Shown: piece by piece, positions 9,261 through 17,983 of the stretch
How positions within the stretch are numbered: position 1 is the first letter of the stretch
Layout of the letters: the number at the start of each line of letters is the position of its first letter
Assembly (NCBI RefSeq): GCF_009765355.1
Contig: NZ_VTHK01000004.1
Span: 342,555-406,554, forward strand
Source: Amycolatopsis anabasis
Lineage (GTDB): Bacteria; Actinomycetota; Actinomycetes; Mycobacteriales; Pseudonocardiaceae
Length of the DNA stretch: 64,000 nt
Direction: 5' to 3'
The notes under the pieces: generated by a model
Database searches by the model: none
Seen by the model: only the letters and a program-made list of their open reading frames with translations
What the model was told of the DNA's origin: nothing
Translations under genes and position numbers: made by a program

Positions 9261-10331
9261 TCAGGGCTTCTCGAGCATCCGTTTCTCGCCGGCCTCGGCC
9301 TGGGCGAGCAGGTCCTTCCAGTACTGCGCCTGTTCGACGGCGGACTGCCGCTCGGCGGTCCATTGCTCCAGGTTGGTCTGGGCCGGTCCGCCGATCGCCT
9401 GCCAGTTCGGTCCGGTGGCGGCCTGCGCGGCGGCGGCCACCGCGCGCCAGTTTTCCGCCTGCCGCAAGGCGAACTCCTGCGCGTCGGCCCAAGCCGTGCG
9501 TGCCGGAGCGGTCTGGTCCGCCGCGGTCCGCCAAGCGCGGGCGGCGGCTTCACGCAGTTGCACCGCGACCTCGTCCGCGGCTTCGCGCGCGGCCTTTTCG
9601 GCCGCCTGCGCCTCGGCGGCGAGCCTGTGCGCGGTGGCCCGCCAGACGGTGTTGTTGTTCGCCGACGCCATCCGGAATGCGTCCAGGTCCAGCTGACCGG
9701 CGCTGGCCCAGCCGTAGGCGAAGAACTCGACCAGGTCACCGTCGTCCGATCCCGGCCGCAACGCCCATTTGACCGCGGAACGCACCTGCTCACCGGGGTC
9801 GACTTCACCCAGATGCCGGACGAACGCGCGGTCGGCTTCGATGATCGCGCGCTTTTGCGCACCCGAAGCCTCGCGCGCCAGCCGATCCCGTTCTTTGGCC
9901 GCGTCGAAGCCAGTGCGCACGAACTCTTCACGCTGGGCGGCGGTACCGTTCACGACCTGGCGCGCCGCGGCGTTCACCTCCGGCGAGAAGTCCGGGAGGT
10001 AAGTCTCCAGGACCTGGTGGACGAAGTCGGCGTTTCGCGCGTCAGATTCGTCGGAAAGGCTTACCAGGTAGTCGAATTCCTCGTTGAGGAACCGGGCGAC
10101 CGCCGCCTCCTGGTCGGTGTGGCTCAGGGCGAGCTGGGCCGAGACGCGGATCAGCGCACGGGGATCCCGGAAGGCCAGGTACCACGTCCACTCCAGATCT
10201 GCCGACGCGTCGGCGACCCGGACCGGCCCGGAAGCCACCACGCCCGGCACGCCGGGCGCCGCCATCGCGGGAGAACCCGACAACGCGATCACCACACCGC
10301 ACAGTCCGACCGCGAACGCACGCTTGAACAC
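9261..10331 (-). CDS. Secreted ALF-repeat, alanine-rich helical protein
   Basis: 356-residue exported protein of unknown function and probable first gene of the leftward ALF locus. A signal peptide (FKRAFAVGLCGVVIALSGSPAMAAP) is followed by ALF-type repeats (SAQLALSHTDQEAAVARF and AARQVVNGTAAQREEFVRTG), then a helical Ala/Gln/Trp-rich half ending in MLEKP. It resembles the N-terminal part of the toxin gene 45 bases downstream but lacks its stalk and tip, so it could be an accessory or a truncated relative. The start is GTG 10331, with GGGGGAG about 9 bases upstream. Confidence 0.7.
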   Translation of the reverse strand: MFKRAFAVGLCGVVIALSGSPAMAAPGVPGVVASGPVRVADASADLEWTWYLAFRDPRALIRVSAQLALSHTDQEAAVARFLNEEFDYLVSLSDESDARNADFVHQVLETYLPDFSPEVNAAARQVVNGTAAQREEFVRTGFDAAKERDRLAREASGAQKRAIIEADRAFVRHLGEVDPGEQVRSAVKWALRPGSDDGDLVEFFAYGWASAGQLDLDAFRMASANNNTVWRATAHRLAAEAQAAEKAAREAADEVAVQLREAAARAWRTAADQTAPARTAWADAQEFALRQAENWRAVAAAAQAATGPNWQAIGGPAQTNLEQWTAERQSAVEQAQYWKDLLAQAEAGEKRMLEKP

Positions 10332-10589
10332 CGGAAGTTCTCCCCCTTGATCAGATGGCCACCCCAGCCGGGTTCAAAGTAACCGATTGCCCCGGCTTTA
10401 CACCAGCAGGAAAAGAACCGTGCTTGATCGACTAGCACTGCGGAAAACGACGGAAAATCAATGGTGAATGACGTCAACCGCTAGGCCGAATGGTCTCTTC
10501 GCGACAGAAAGAAGGTATGCCAAAACCGGGCCGCGGCCCTTGCCTCAGAGATATCTCCGAACGGGCCGCGAGTGTTACCGGTCAGGTTT
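10332..10589. other. Intergenic region with inverted repeats
   Basis: 258 bases without a gene. It should hold the promoter of the leftward ALF operon near 10340-10480. At 10532-10539 and 10563-10570 an 8-bp inverted repeat (CGCGGCCC/GGGCCGCG) encloses the palindrome GAGATATCTC (10548-10557). A second palindrome, GGGCCGCGGCCC, spans 10528-10539. These may be the terminator of the pseudogene read toward them. Confidence 0.4.
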
Positions 10590-11650
10590 TCACCCGTCCA
10601 GGCGAGTGATCGCGGACCAGCGGGGAATCTGGTCCGCCAGGGTCGCGCCGAAGACCGGCCTGGCGGTGATCGCCTTCCGGTCCGAAGAGTGCGGCAGGGC
10701 ACTTTGGCGAAAAAGTGCTCCGCCTCCGACGCGTTGCCGTTCGCACCACCGCCGGTGCGGCTGAGGTACCACGTGCCGTCGCAGGAGACGGCGCCCTGGA
10801 CATTGGCGACCGGGAGCCGGAACGCCTTGTCGGCGTGCCAGTTGCCGTCGGCGCCGAGCTTCGGGAGCCCGGTTTCGCTGTTCAGCGGCCACTGGGCGAC
10901 GCGGCCGTTCTCGTCCGGGATGCTGCCCTTCGAGCAGTACTCGCCGGTGATCAGTTTGTCCGCGGCGCCGCGGTCCAGCGAGATGAAGGAGTACTTCGGA
11001 GTGCCTTTCCCGGTGCACTTGTAGTCCGGCGGGAATTCCGCGAGACCGCCCGGGTTTTCCCAGGAGGCGACCTGCGGCATCACGTACCGGTAACCGAAGG
11101 AGTAGTACTTCCCGTTCTGCCGCCCGATTTGTTTCTTGTCCCCGAGATCGGCCTTGTCCCCGGGCGGCCTTCAGATCGAAGATCTTGCGCATGTCGAACG
11201 CCCGGATGCCGCGGTTGGCAGCACGTGCTGGTACTTCTTGGTGGCGGGGTCCAAAAAGGACACTCGGACGCCCTTTCCGCACCGGTGCCACCCTTGTCGT
11301 ACCAGCTCACCAGGAGCGCCGCTTGCCGGCGTCCGGGCCGTCGAAGCAGTACCGCTGCGCCGGGGCGTCATGTCCTTGAACGCCGGGGACTCGCAGTCGT
11401 CGCCGCACTTCGCCTGGCGGCTGACCTGTTCGAGGATGTTCTGCACGCCGAGTTTCGGCAGTTCCTTGTCCAGCTTCGCGATCCGGTCGGGGAAGCTGCC
11501 GTTGTGCTTCGACGGGTTGAGCTGGAAGTCGCTCTTGCTCGGTGGCGTGGGATTCGGGTTCGGCCCGGGCGACGGACTCGGCTCCTGCGCCGCCGCCGTC
11601 CCGGTCACGGTGGCCCCGATGACCGCTGTCACCAGCGCCAACGCGACCAA
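10590..11650 (-). pseudogene. Frameshifted remnant of a secreted protein gene
   Basis: A coherent protein can be followed only by changing frame about five times. The order is a signal-like start (VTAVIGATVTGTAAAQ) with a Pro-rich linker to about 11370; a short stretch in a second frame (YCFDGPDAGK); GKGVRVSFLDPATKKYQH back in the first frame near 11270-11215; NRGIRAFDMRKIFDLKAA near 11210-11150; a long stretch around KYYSFGYRYVMPQVASW to about 10700; and a last segment, KAITARPVFGATLADQIP, ending at TGA 10592-10590. The intact protein would have been about 350 residues, extracellular, with paired cysteines. I do not recognise the family. Sequencing error is less likely, since neighbouring GC-rich genes are clean. 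Confidence 0.7.
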
Positions 11651-11687
11651 ACGTGGCTATTCAAACCTGGCACAACCCACCCGCACA

Positions 11688-11750
11688 CGAGTCGCCCGTT
11701 TCGGTCGCGCGAGTCCCGCGTTTCGGTAGGGCGAGTTCCGCGTTTCGTGC
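11688..11750. repeat. Three 22-bp tandem repeats (family also at 28.65 kb)
   Basis: GAGTC/GAGTT recurs at 11689, 11711 and 11733, exactly every 22 bases, in units resembling GCGAGTCCCGCGTTTCGGT. The reverse complement of the 28654-28703 repeats reads as the same unit (GCGAGTCCCGCATTTCGGTC), so this is a dispersed intergenic family. It sits in the gap between the C39 peptidase gene and the pseudogene. Confidence 0.7.
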
Positions 11751-11755
11751 GGAGG

Positions 11756-12424
11756 TCAGGCGCTGTAGCCCTTGGGCGGGATCAGCGTGGCCAGCTGGTC
11801 GAAGGTGAGCCAGTAGATCTGGTTTCCCCCGAACGACGCCGGATCCGCGATCTTCACGGTCATATCCGAGCTGTCGTACCCGATCACCGTGAAGTAGTGG
11901 TAGATCGTGTAGTTCGGGTAGCCGGGCGGGTGGTTGTTCGCCGGGGCGACGATGTTCGCGACGATCGCGTACCCGTTGTTGACGTCCAGCACGATGTCCC
12001 GCCACAGCAGGTCCCGCTGCGCCTGGGTCGGCGGGTCGTTCGGCATCTCCTTGGTCTCGTACCACCCGGTGCCGAGGTTCTGGTTGAGCACGCCGGTGAC
12101 CTGGCCGATCCAGTCCGTGCCGTTGGTCGTGGTGCCGAGTTGCGCGGCGAGCGTGCCCTGGCTCGGCACGTTCGAAGTCCGCGCCGAGATCGCGATCCGG
12201 GTCGCCGCCGGGCCGCACCAGTACCCCGTCTCCTGCACCTGGTAGTCGACGTTGAGCACCGCGGCGGCCCGGATGCCGTCGCCCTGCGGCATCGCGGGCG
12301 ACGGCAGCCGCGGCACGCTCGCCGGGGCCGGGACGACGAACTTGGTCTCCGCGTTGGCCAGCCCCGGCAAGCCGAGCAAACCGGTCGCCGCGACGAGCGC
12401 GGCGACGAACAAGCGTCGCTTCAT
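11756..12424 (-). CDS. Secreted C39-like cysteine peptidase (copy 1)
   Basis: 222-residue secreted papain-fold (Peptidase_C39_2-like) protein. Signal peptide MKRRLFVAALVAATGLLGLPGLANA is seen at the N-terminus (core VAALVAATGLLGL). Catalytic Cys lies in GYWCGPAA, His in TIYHYFTVIGYD, and the third residue probably in KIADPASFGG. C39 relatives are double-glycine leader peptidases, but this free-standing exported form has no transporter and its substrate is unknown. ATG 12424 is chosen because AAAGGA lies 8 bases upstream and the signal begins there. It is a close paralogue of the gene just upstream. Confidence 0.85.
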   Translation of the reverse strand: MKRRLFVAALVAATGLLGLPGLANAETKFVVPAPASVPRLPSPAMPQGDGIRAAAVLNVDYQVQETGYWCGPAATRIAISARTSNVPSQGTLAAQLGTTTNGTDWIGQVTGVLNQNLGTGWYETKEMPNDPPTQAQRDLLWRDIVLDVNNGYAIVANIVAPANNHPPGYPNYTIYHYFTVIGYDSSDMTVKIADPASFGGNQIYWLTFDQLATLIPPKGYSA

Positions 12425-12542
12425 GACAGTCCTTTCCCCAGCTATGACGGTTTCTTTCCGCCCAACAAAGAAATAATGGGGAAAGGCGGCCACTTTGTCC
12501 CGTGTGGATCTTCAAACAGCCCCGAATGGCCCAATACGACGG

Positions 12543-13166
12543 TCAGGCCGCGTACCCCTTGGGCGGGATCAGCGACGCGAGCTGGTCGAACGACAGCCAG
12601 TAGATCTGGTTTCCGCCGAACGACGCCGGATCGGCGATCTGCACGGTCGAGTTGCCGCCGTCGTAGCCGATGACCGTGAAGTAGTGGTAGATCGTCTCGT
12701 CGGGGTAGCCCGGCGGGTGGTTGTTCGGCGGAGCCACGATGTTCGTGACGACCGCGTACCCGTTGTCGATGTCGTAGACGATGTCGTTCCAGAGCTGGGT
12801 CTTCTGCTCCGGGCTCGGCGGATCGCTCGGCATCTCCTTGACCTCGTACCAGTTCCCGCCGAGGTTCGCGTTCAACGCGTTCGCCACCTGGCTGATGTGG
12901 TCCGTGCCGTTCTCCGTGGTCCCCATCTGGGCCGCGAGATCGCCCTGGCTGGGCAGGCTCCGGGTCCGCGCCGACTGCGCGATCCGGACGGCCGCGGGCC
13001 CGCACCAGTACCCGGTCTCCTGCACCTGGTACTCGATGTCGAGCGACTTCGCGGCGACCTGGGCGGCCGCCGGAGCCGCGGGCACGTCGGCGGTGGCGAC
13101 CCCGGAGAACCCGAACACCCCGGCGGCGGCCACCGCGACGGCCGTGACGATCAGTCTGTTTTTCAT
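12543..13166 (-). CDS. Secreted C39-like cysteine peptidase (copy 2)
   Basis: 207-residue paralogue of the preceding entry, in the same orientation and upstream of it. Signal peptide (MKNRLIVTAVAVAAAGVFGF, ATADVPAAP) precedes the same catalytic elements: GYWCGPAA, TIYHYFTVIGYD and QIADPASFGG. The mature halves of the two proteins match nearly residue for residue, while signal peptides and linkers differ, so this is a fairly recent tandem duplication. ATG 13166 has GGGAGGA 5 bases upstream. The divergent sigma-factor gene starts 90 bases away, so the short gap must hold both promoters. Confidence 0.85.
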   Translation of the reverse strand: MKNRLIVTAVAVAAAGVFGFSGVATADVPAAPAAAQVAAKSLDIEYQVQETGYWCGPAAVRIAQSARTRSLPSQGDLAAQMGTTENGTDHISQVANALNANLGGNWYEVKEMPSDPPSPEQKTQLWNDIVYDIDNGYAVVTNIVAPPNNHPPGYPDETIYHYFTVIGYDGGNSTVQIADPASFGGNQIYWLSFDQLASLIPPKGYAA

Positions 13167-13209
13167 AACATCCTCCCAGTAGGTTAGTAAGTAACGCACT
13201 TTTTAGCCC

Positions 13210-13215
13210 TATAGT
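13210..13215 (+). promoter_or_regulatory. Candidate -10 box for the fused sigma-factor gene
   Basis: TATAGT lies 40 bases upstream of the ATG in the short divergent spacer shared with the C39 peptidases. The spacer is unusually AT-rich for this genome (AGTAAGTAAC, CACTTTTTAG). No convincing -35 is visible, and an ECF-type autoregulated promoter is also possible. Confidence 0.4.
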
Positions 13216-13255
13216 TACCTATGCACAACCCCTGAGTACGTGGCCAAGACAAGGT

Positions 13256-14767
13256 ATGACCATGACGAGCGCCGCCAGGGCTCGCGACACCGAGCGGCCC
13301 GACCTCTCCGCCCCCGACGCCGGACAGGCCCTGATCAGGCTCTTCGACGAGCACGCGATGTCCCTGCACCGCTACCTGGCCCGGCGGCTCGACGCCGCGA
13401 CCGCCGACGATCTCGTCGCCGAGACCTTTCTGGCCGCCTGGCGGCAACGATCGGGCTACAACCCGATTCGCGGCACCGCCCGCGCCTGGCTCTTCGGCGT
13501 CGCGACGAACCTGGCGCGCTCCCAGGCCCGCCGCGAAGCCCGGGGCCTGCGCGCGCTGGCCCGCGAACCCAACCGGCTCGCCGGGGCGCTGGCCGAACTC
13601 CGGGTGGAGGAGCGGGAGGTCCTGCTGCTCGTCGCCTGGGCCGAGCTGATGCCGGCCGTGGCCGCCGGGGTGCTGGGCCTGCCCCTCACGACCGTCCGGA
13701 CCCGCCTGCGCCGCGCCCGACGCGCGCTGCGCAAACACGTCGACGAGGGGAAGCTCGGCACCGGCTGGGAAATCAGGGTCGACACGGCGGTGAGCGCCCT
13801 GCGGGTGGATGTGCCGGAGATGAGCCCGCACGCCTACGTGGACGCCCGCGCCCGGCTGATCGGGGCGATCGGCGGTGTGCGCCTCGAGCGGGAGCCGCCC
13901 CCGCGCCGCGCCACCCGGTTCCGGCTCGCCGCCGCGGCCCTGGGCGCCACCGCGACGGCGATCGTGGTGCTGGCGACCGGAATCCTGCTCGTCGACAACG
14001 GCCCGGGCCCCCGGGCCCCCGGCGCCGATCCGGCCACGTTCGCACCCCAGCCACCGCGCCCGCCGGTGGTGCCGGGCGAGCGGACGCCGCCGCTGCCGGG
14101 GATGCCGGACCGGCCGCGGAACGCGGCGATCAAGCTCGCCGACCGGGTGTCCGACCCGCCGCAGGCACCGGGGCAGTACCTCTACACGGTCCGGCTGGCC
14201 ACCGGTCCCGGTTCCGGCGACCTGCGGGAACGCCCGTCCACCCGGGAGGAGTGGGTGCCGTTCGACCGACTCGGCGACTGGCAGCTGACCGTGGACACCG
14301 GCGAGGACACCCTGGTCGCGCCGGGCGGGAGATACCGGCCCGGCCAGGACGGCTGGGCCGCGGCGGAGCACGGCCAGGCGTGGCTGGACTCGTTACCGCG
14401 CGATCCCGCGAAGCTCTACGACCAGCTGGCGCACGAGGCCGACGGCCGCCCCGATCCCGCGGCGCACTTCTTCCTGCTCGCCTCCGGTGTGCTCACCCGG
14501 CCGGTCCCCGCCGATCTGCGCGCGACCTTCTACCGCACGCTGAGCTACCTGCCCTGGTTGGAGGTCGACGAGAACGCGCGGACCGGCAACGGGCGCGCGG
14601 CGGTCTCCCTCACCATGACCGACTACACCGGCGCATGGGAGGAGCTGCAGGTCGACCCGGGCAACGGCCTGGTGATCGGGCACCGGAAGCGGCAGCCGAC
14701 CCTGGTCCGCTTCGAGTCGTCGATCGGCTACACCGTGGTGAACGAACGGGGTGCGAAGCCCGCGTGA
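13256..14767 (+). CDS. ECF-like sigma factor fused to a transmembrane CU044_5270-type domain
   Basis: 503-residue fusion. Residues about 20-160 hold sigma region 2 (LHRYLARRLDAATADDLVAE, GTARAWLFGVATNLARS) and region 4 (VEEREVLLLVAWAELMPAV, LPLTTVRTRLRRARRALR). Residues about 219-245 form one membrane helix (LAAAALGATATAIVVLATGI). The outer 260 residues match the CU044_5270-type protein encoded at 15433-16515 (GQYLYTVRLAT, LPRDPAKLYDQL, FYRTLSYLPWLEV). The membrane-tethered half probably controls the sigma half; that is inference. The linker between regions 2 and 4 is about 25 residues shorter than in the neighbouring unfused sigma factor. ATG 13256 and ATG 13262 are both possible; AAGG at 13251 fits the second. 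Confidence 0.85.
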   Translation: MTMTSAARARDTERPDLSAPDAGQALIRLFDEHAMSLHRYLARRLDAATADDLVAETFLAAWRQRSGYNPIRGTARAWLFGVATNLARSQARREARGLRALAREPNRLAGALAELRVEEREVLLLVAWAELMPAVAAGVLGLPLTTVRTRLRRARRALRKHVDEGKLGTGWEIRVDTAVSALRVDVPEMSPHAYVDARARLIGAIGGVRLEREPPPRRATRFRLAAAALGATATAIVVLATGILLVDNGPGPRAPGADPATFAPQPPRPPVVPGERTPPLPGMPDRPRNAAIKLADRVSDPPQAPGQYLYTVRLATGPGSGDLRERPSTREEWVPFDRLGDWQLTVDTGEDTLVAPGGRYRPGQDGWAAAEHGQAWLDSLPRDPAKLYDQLAHEADGRPDPAAHFFLLASGVLTRPVPADLRATFYRTLSYLPWLEVDENARTGNGRAAVSLTMTDYTGAWEELQVDPGNGLVIGHRKRQPTLVRFESSIGYTVVNERGAKPA

Positions 14768-14798
14768 ACGCGGCGCGGGGCTCCGGGCAATACCGGAT

Positions 14799-15440
14799 AT
14801 GCACCCGATGACCGAAGACCAGCAGCCGGCCGGGCCGGCGCCGGGACTCGAGCGGCCGGATCTCGGCGGCGAGGATCCGGCGCCGGTGTTCGGCCGGCTC
14901 TTCGACGCCCACGCGCGTCCGCTGCACCGCTACCTAGCGCGGCGGGCGGGCAGCGAGACCGCACACGACCTGGTGGCCGAGACGTTCCTCGTCGCCCTCC
15001 GCCGGCGCGACTCGTACCGGCCGGAATCCGGTACCGCGAGAGCCTGGCTGTACGGGATCGCGACGAACCTGCTCCGCCACCACCTCCGCGGCGAGACCAG
15101 AGCGCTGACCGCCACCGCACGCCTGGCGCACGAACACGAATCCACCGTGGCGGGCCACGACTCGCGGGTCGCCGACCAGGTGGACGCCCAGGTCCGCGCG
15201 GCCCGGCTCGCCGGGGCGCTGGCCCAGCTCGCGCCCGCCGACCGCGACACGCTGCTCCTGGTGTCGTGGGCGGGGCTGGAACCGGCCGAAGCCGCCGAGG
15301 CGCTCGGCGTCCCGCCGGGGACGGTGCGTTCCCGGCTGCACCGGGTGCGCCGCTGGCTCCGCGCCAACGCCCCGCAGGTGCACAACGGACAGTCCACAAG
15401 AGACAGCTACGACGCGGAGGAGGCAAGCGATCATGAGTGA
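14799..15440 (+). CDS. ECF-type RNA polymerase sigma factor (unfused partner)
   Basis: About 213 residues. Sigma region 2 is seen in LHRYLARRAGSETAHDLVAE and GTARAWLYGIATNLLRHHL, region 4 in LAPADRDTLLLVSWAGLEPA and VPPGTVRSRLHRVRRWLR. It directs RNA polymerase to a small regulon. It overlaps the next gene by 8 bases, so the two are co-translated, and that gene encodes a membrane protein like the C-terminal half of the upstream fusion. The start is uncertain: ATG 14799 or ATG 14808; a frame open further upstream would overlap the previous gene. Confidence 0.85.
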   Translation: MHPMTEDQQPAGPAPGLERPDLGGEDPAPVFGRLFDAHARPLHRYLARRAGSETAHDLVAETFLVALRRRDSYRPESGTARAWLYGIATNLLRHHLRGETRALTATARLAHEHESTVAGHDSRVADQVDAQVRAARLAGALAQLAPADRDTLLLVSWAGLEPAEAAEALGVPPGTVRSRLHRVRRWLRANAPQVHNGQSTRDSYDAEEASDHE

Positions 15441-16515
15441 GGGCGACAACCTGCACGCGGTGTGGTCCGAAGAAGAGCTCGACGGCGCGCTCGCCACCCT
15501 GCACGCGGACGTCCGGACCGACGAGGGCGAACTCGCCCGGGCCCGGGCCACCCTGATGCGCGGCGCGGGAATCCCGGTCACCGCCGAGGATTCCGGCACC
15601 CGGGCCGTGGAAAACTCGGATGCGGCCGGGAAACCGGCGCGGCACTGGGCGCGCTGGCTCGCCGCGGCGGCGGCCGTGGTGCTGCTGGTCGCCGGGGCCG
15701 TGGTGGTCCGGAACGTGGTTCTCGGCAATCCCACCGCCGCCCCGCCGGTGGCCAATTCCCAGCAGAACCCGACCGGTATCGAGGGCGTCGGGGCGAAGGA
15801 CGCGCCGATCCCGCCCGGCCAGTACCGCTACTTCGCCACGCACGCCTGGCACGGAAGGTATTCGGATCCGGTCGTGGTCCTCGAAGAAGTCATGACCGAG
15901 GTGTGGATGCCCGCGGACCCTGAACAGGAATGGCTCCAGCGCACCACGAACACCGGCAAGGTGAAGATGCTCGCAGGCACCGAGCAGGAGGCCAGGGCGG
16001 CCGGGCTCCTGCCGGGTCCGCAACCGCCCGAGGACAAGCGGGCGCCACGCGGCGAGTTCCACGGCCCGATCCAGGGCAGCTGGCAGACACCGACCCCGGA
16101 GTTCCTCAAGTCCCTGCCCACCGATCCGCGGCAGCTCTACGACCGGTTGCGGGCGGACACCGACGGCCGCGGCCAGGATCCCGACAAGGAGATGCTGGTG
16201 TACGTGGCCGACGCGATCCGCGGCGGTACCGTCCCCGCGAACGTGCGGCTCAACCTGTACCGGGCCCTCGAACTCGTGCCCGGCCTCTCGGTCGCACCCA
16301 GCACGACCCTCGACGGCCGGACCGGGCTCTCGCTGAGCTTCGACAAGGCCGGGGAGAAGCAGGAACTCATCATCGACCCGGCCACCGGCGAACCCATCGG
16401 CGAACGCCAGACGGCCACCGGCGACGACCGGGGCGTTCCGCGGGGCACGGTGTCCTCGGAAACCTCGATCGAAACCGGTATCGCTCCCCGGCTCGGGGTG
16501 AAGCCCGGAAGCTGA
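15433..16515 (+). CDS. CU044_5270-type membrane protein, probable partner of the sigma factor
   Basis: 360 residues with a cytoplasmic N-terminus of about 72 residues (WSEEELDGALATLHADVRTD), one membrane helix (residues 74-98, WLAAAAAVVLLVAGAVVV) and a large external domain (GQYRYFATHAW, LPTDPRQLYDRL, LNLYRALELVPGL). No zinc anti-sigma motif is visible. Because the same domain is fused to a sigma factor in the adjacent gene, the likely role is membrane sensing and control of the sigma factor encoded just upstream. It ends in front of a strong hairpin shared with convergent radA. Confidence 0.75.
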   Translation: MSEGDNLHAVWSEEELDGALATLHADVRTDEGELARARATLMRGAGIPVTAEDSGTRAVENSDAAGKPARHWARWLAAAAAVVLLVAGAVVVRNVVLGNPTAAPPVANSQQNPTGIEGVGAKDAPIPPGQYRYFATHAWHGRYSDPVVVLEEVMTEVWMPADPEQEWLQRTTNTGKVKMLAGTEQEARAAGLLPGPQPPEDKRAPRGEFHGPIQGSWQTPTPEFLKSLPTDPRQLYDRLRADTDGRGQDPDKEMLVYVADAIRGGTVPANVRLNLYRALELVPGLSVAPSTTLDGRTGLSLSFDKAGEKQELIIDPATGEPIGERQTATGDDRGVPRGTVSSETSIETGIAPRLGVKPGS

Positions 16516-16528
16516 CCCGCTTCCGGTC

Positions 16529-16563
16529 GCGGCCCGTGCGCCTGTCGGGGGCGCACGGGCCGC
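16529..16563. terminator. Bidirectional hairpin terminator before radA
   Basis: Perfect 13-bp stem (GCGGCCCGTGCGC at 16529-16541 with 16551-16563) and a 9-base loop, in the 49-base gap between the converging CU044_5270 gene and radA. Confidence 0.8.
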
Positions 16564-16564
16564 A

Positions 16565-17935
16565 TTACGCGCGGGCGCGCTGGGCGGCCAGGACCGCCAG
16601 GGCCACATCGCCCGCCTCGAGCACCCGGATGCCGTCCGGCACCTTGCCCGAATCGGGCGGCACGATCGCGTGCGTGAAGCCCAGCCGGGCGGCCTCGGCG
16701 AGGCGGCGCCCCACCCCGGTCACCCGGCGCACCTCACCGGCCAGCCCCACTTCCCCGATCGCGACCAGGCGCGGCGGCAACGCCACGTCCTGCGCCGCCG
16801 ACGCCACGGCGAGCGCGACCGCGAGATCGACCGCGGGCTCGGTGACCTTCATCCCGCCGACGGTCGCGGTGTAGACGTCCTTGTCGCCCAGCGGCAGCTT
16901 GCCGCGCTTCTGCAGCACCGCGAGCACCATGCCGACCCGGGCCGAGTCGAGACCGCTGACCGCCCGCCGCGGCTGCGGGAGCGTCGAGGACGCGACCAGC
17001 GCCTGCACCTCGCCCAGCAGCGGGCGCTTGCCCTCGACCGTGACGGTGATCGCGGTGCCCGGCACCGGCTCCAGGGTCCGGTTCATGAACAGGCCGGACG
17101 GATCCGGCACCCCGGCGATGCCGTCCTCGCGCAGTTCGAAGCAGCCGATCTCGTCGGCCGCGCCGAACCGGTTCTTCACCCCGCGCACCAGGCGCAGCGT
17201 GGAGTGCCGATCGCCCTCGAAGTGCAGCACGACGTCGACCAGGTGCTCGAGCACGCGCGGCCCGGCGACCGAACCGTCCTTGGTGACGTGGCCGACCAGC
17301 ACGACCGGCAGCCCGCGCTCCTTGGCCAGCGCGACCAGCCCCGCGGTGACCGCGCGGACCTGGGTGACCCCGCCCGGGGTGCCCTCGGCCTGCGGCGAGG
17401 ACATGGTCTGCACCGAGTCGACGATCAGCAGGCCCGGTCGGACTGCGTCGACGTGGCCGAGGATCGCGGCCAGATCGCTCTCCGCGGCCAGGAACATGCC
17501 CTCGTGCAGGTTGCCGGTGCGTTCGGCGCGCAGCCGCACCTGACCCGCCGACTCCTCACCGGTGACGTACAACGACGGGCTCGCGGAGCCATCGCGCGCA
17601 GCCCATCGATACGCGACCTCCAGCAGCAGGGTCGACTTCCCGACCCCCGGCTCACCCGCGAGCAGCACCACCGCGCCCGGCACCAGGCCGCCGCCGAGCA
17701 CCCGGTCGAGCTCGGAGACCCCGGTCTTCCGGGCCCGCGCCGCCTCGACGTCGACCTCGGCGATCGGCCGTGCGGGCGCGCTCGGCGCCCCGGCGGCCAC
17801 GCGCGCGATCGGGGGACGGCCGTCGCCGCGTTCCTCGACGGTCCCCCACGCCTGGCACTCGGGACAGCGGCCGACCCATTTGGCGACCTCGTTCCCGCAC
17901 TCCGCGCAGCGGTAGCTGATGCCCTTCTTGCCCAC
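16565..17935 (-). CDS. radA: DNA repair/recombination ATPase RadA
   Basis: 456 residues, the usual RadA (Sms) length. It shows the N-terminal zinc finger (C10-x2-C13, C24-x2-C27), a RecA-like core with Walker [10 protein letters not shown] near residue 95, the RadA signature KNRFG, and a C-terminal Lon-like domain ([31 protein letters not shown]). RadA is a helicase-like motor promoting branch migration in homologous recombination. The start is GTG 17935; TAACGT lies 7 bases upstream and no Shine-Dalgarno is visible, so the mRNA is probably leaderless. In mycobacteria disA neighbours radA; here a CU044_5270 gene takes that place. Confidence 0.95.
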   Translation of the reverse strand: MGKKGISYRCAECGNEVAKWVGRCPECQAWGTVEERGDGRPPIARVAAGAPSAPARPIAEVDVEAARARKTGVSELDRVLGGGLVPGAVVLLAGEPGVGKSTLLLEVAYRWAARDGSASPSLYVTGEESAGQVRLRAERTGNLHEGMFLAAESDLAAILGHVDAVRPGLLIVDSVQTMSSPQAEGTPGGVTQVRAVTAGLVALAKERGLPVVLVGHVTKDGSVAGPRVLEHLVDVVLHFEGDRHSTLRLVRGVKNRFGAADEIGCFELREDGIAGVPDPSGLFMNRTLEPVPGTAITVTVEGKRPLLGEVQALVASSTLPQPRRAVSGLDSARVGMVLAVLQKRGKLPLGDKDVYTATVGGMKVTEPAVDLAVALAVASAAQDVALPPRLVAIGEVGLAGEVRRVTGVGRRLAEAARLGFTHAIVPPDSGKVPDGIRVLEAGDVALAVLAAQRARA

Positions 17936-17942
17936 GGGCGAG

Positions 17943-17948
17943 ACGTTA
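17943..17948 (-). promoter_or_regulatory. -10 box for leaderless radA transcript
   Basis: TAACGT (read on the minus strand) ends 7 bases before GTG 17935, the spacing expected when transcription begins at the start codon. Confidence 0.5.
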
Positions 17949-17983
17949 GCCGCCGGGTCCGACAGTTTCCGGGCAGGCGCGCG

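Noticed and set aside
5427..10382. Very long open frame on the + strand opposite the ALF toxin gene
   Set aside because: It is the antisense of an alanine-rich gene in GC-rich DNA; the product is Arg/Gly-rich without domains, and the minus-strand gene has signal peptide, repeats and start signals.
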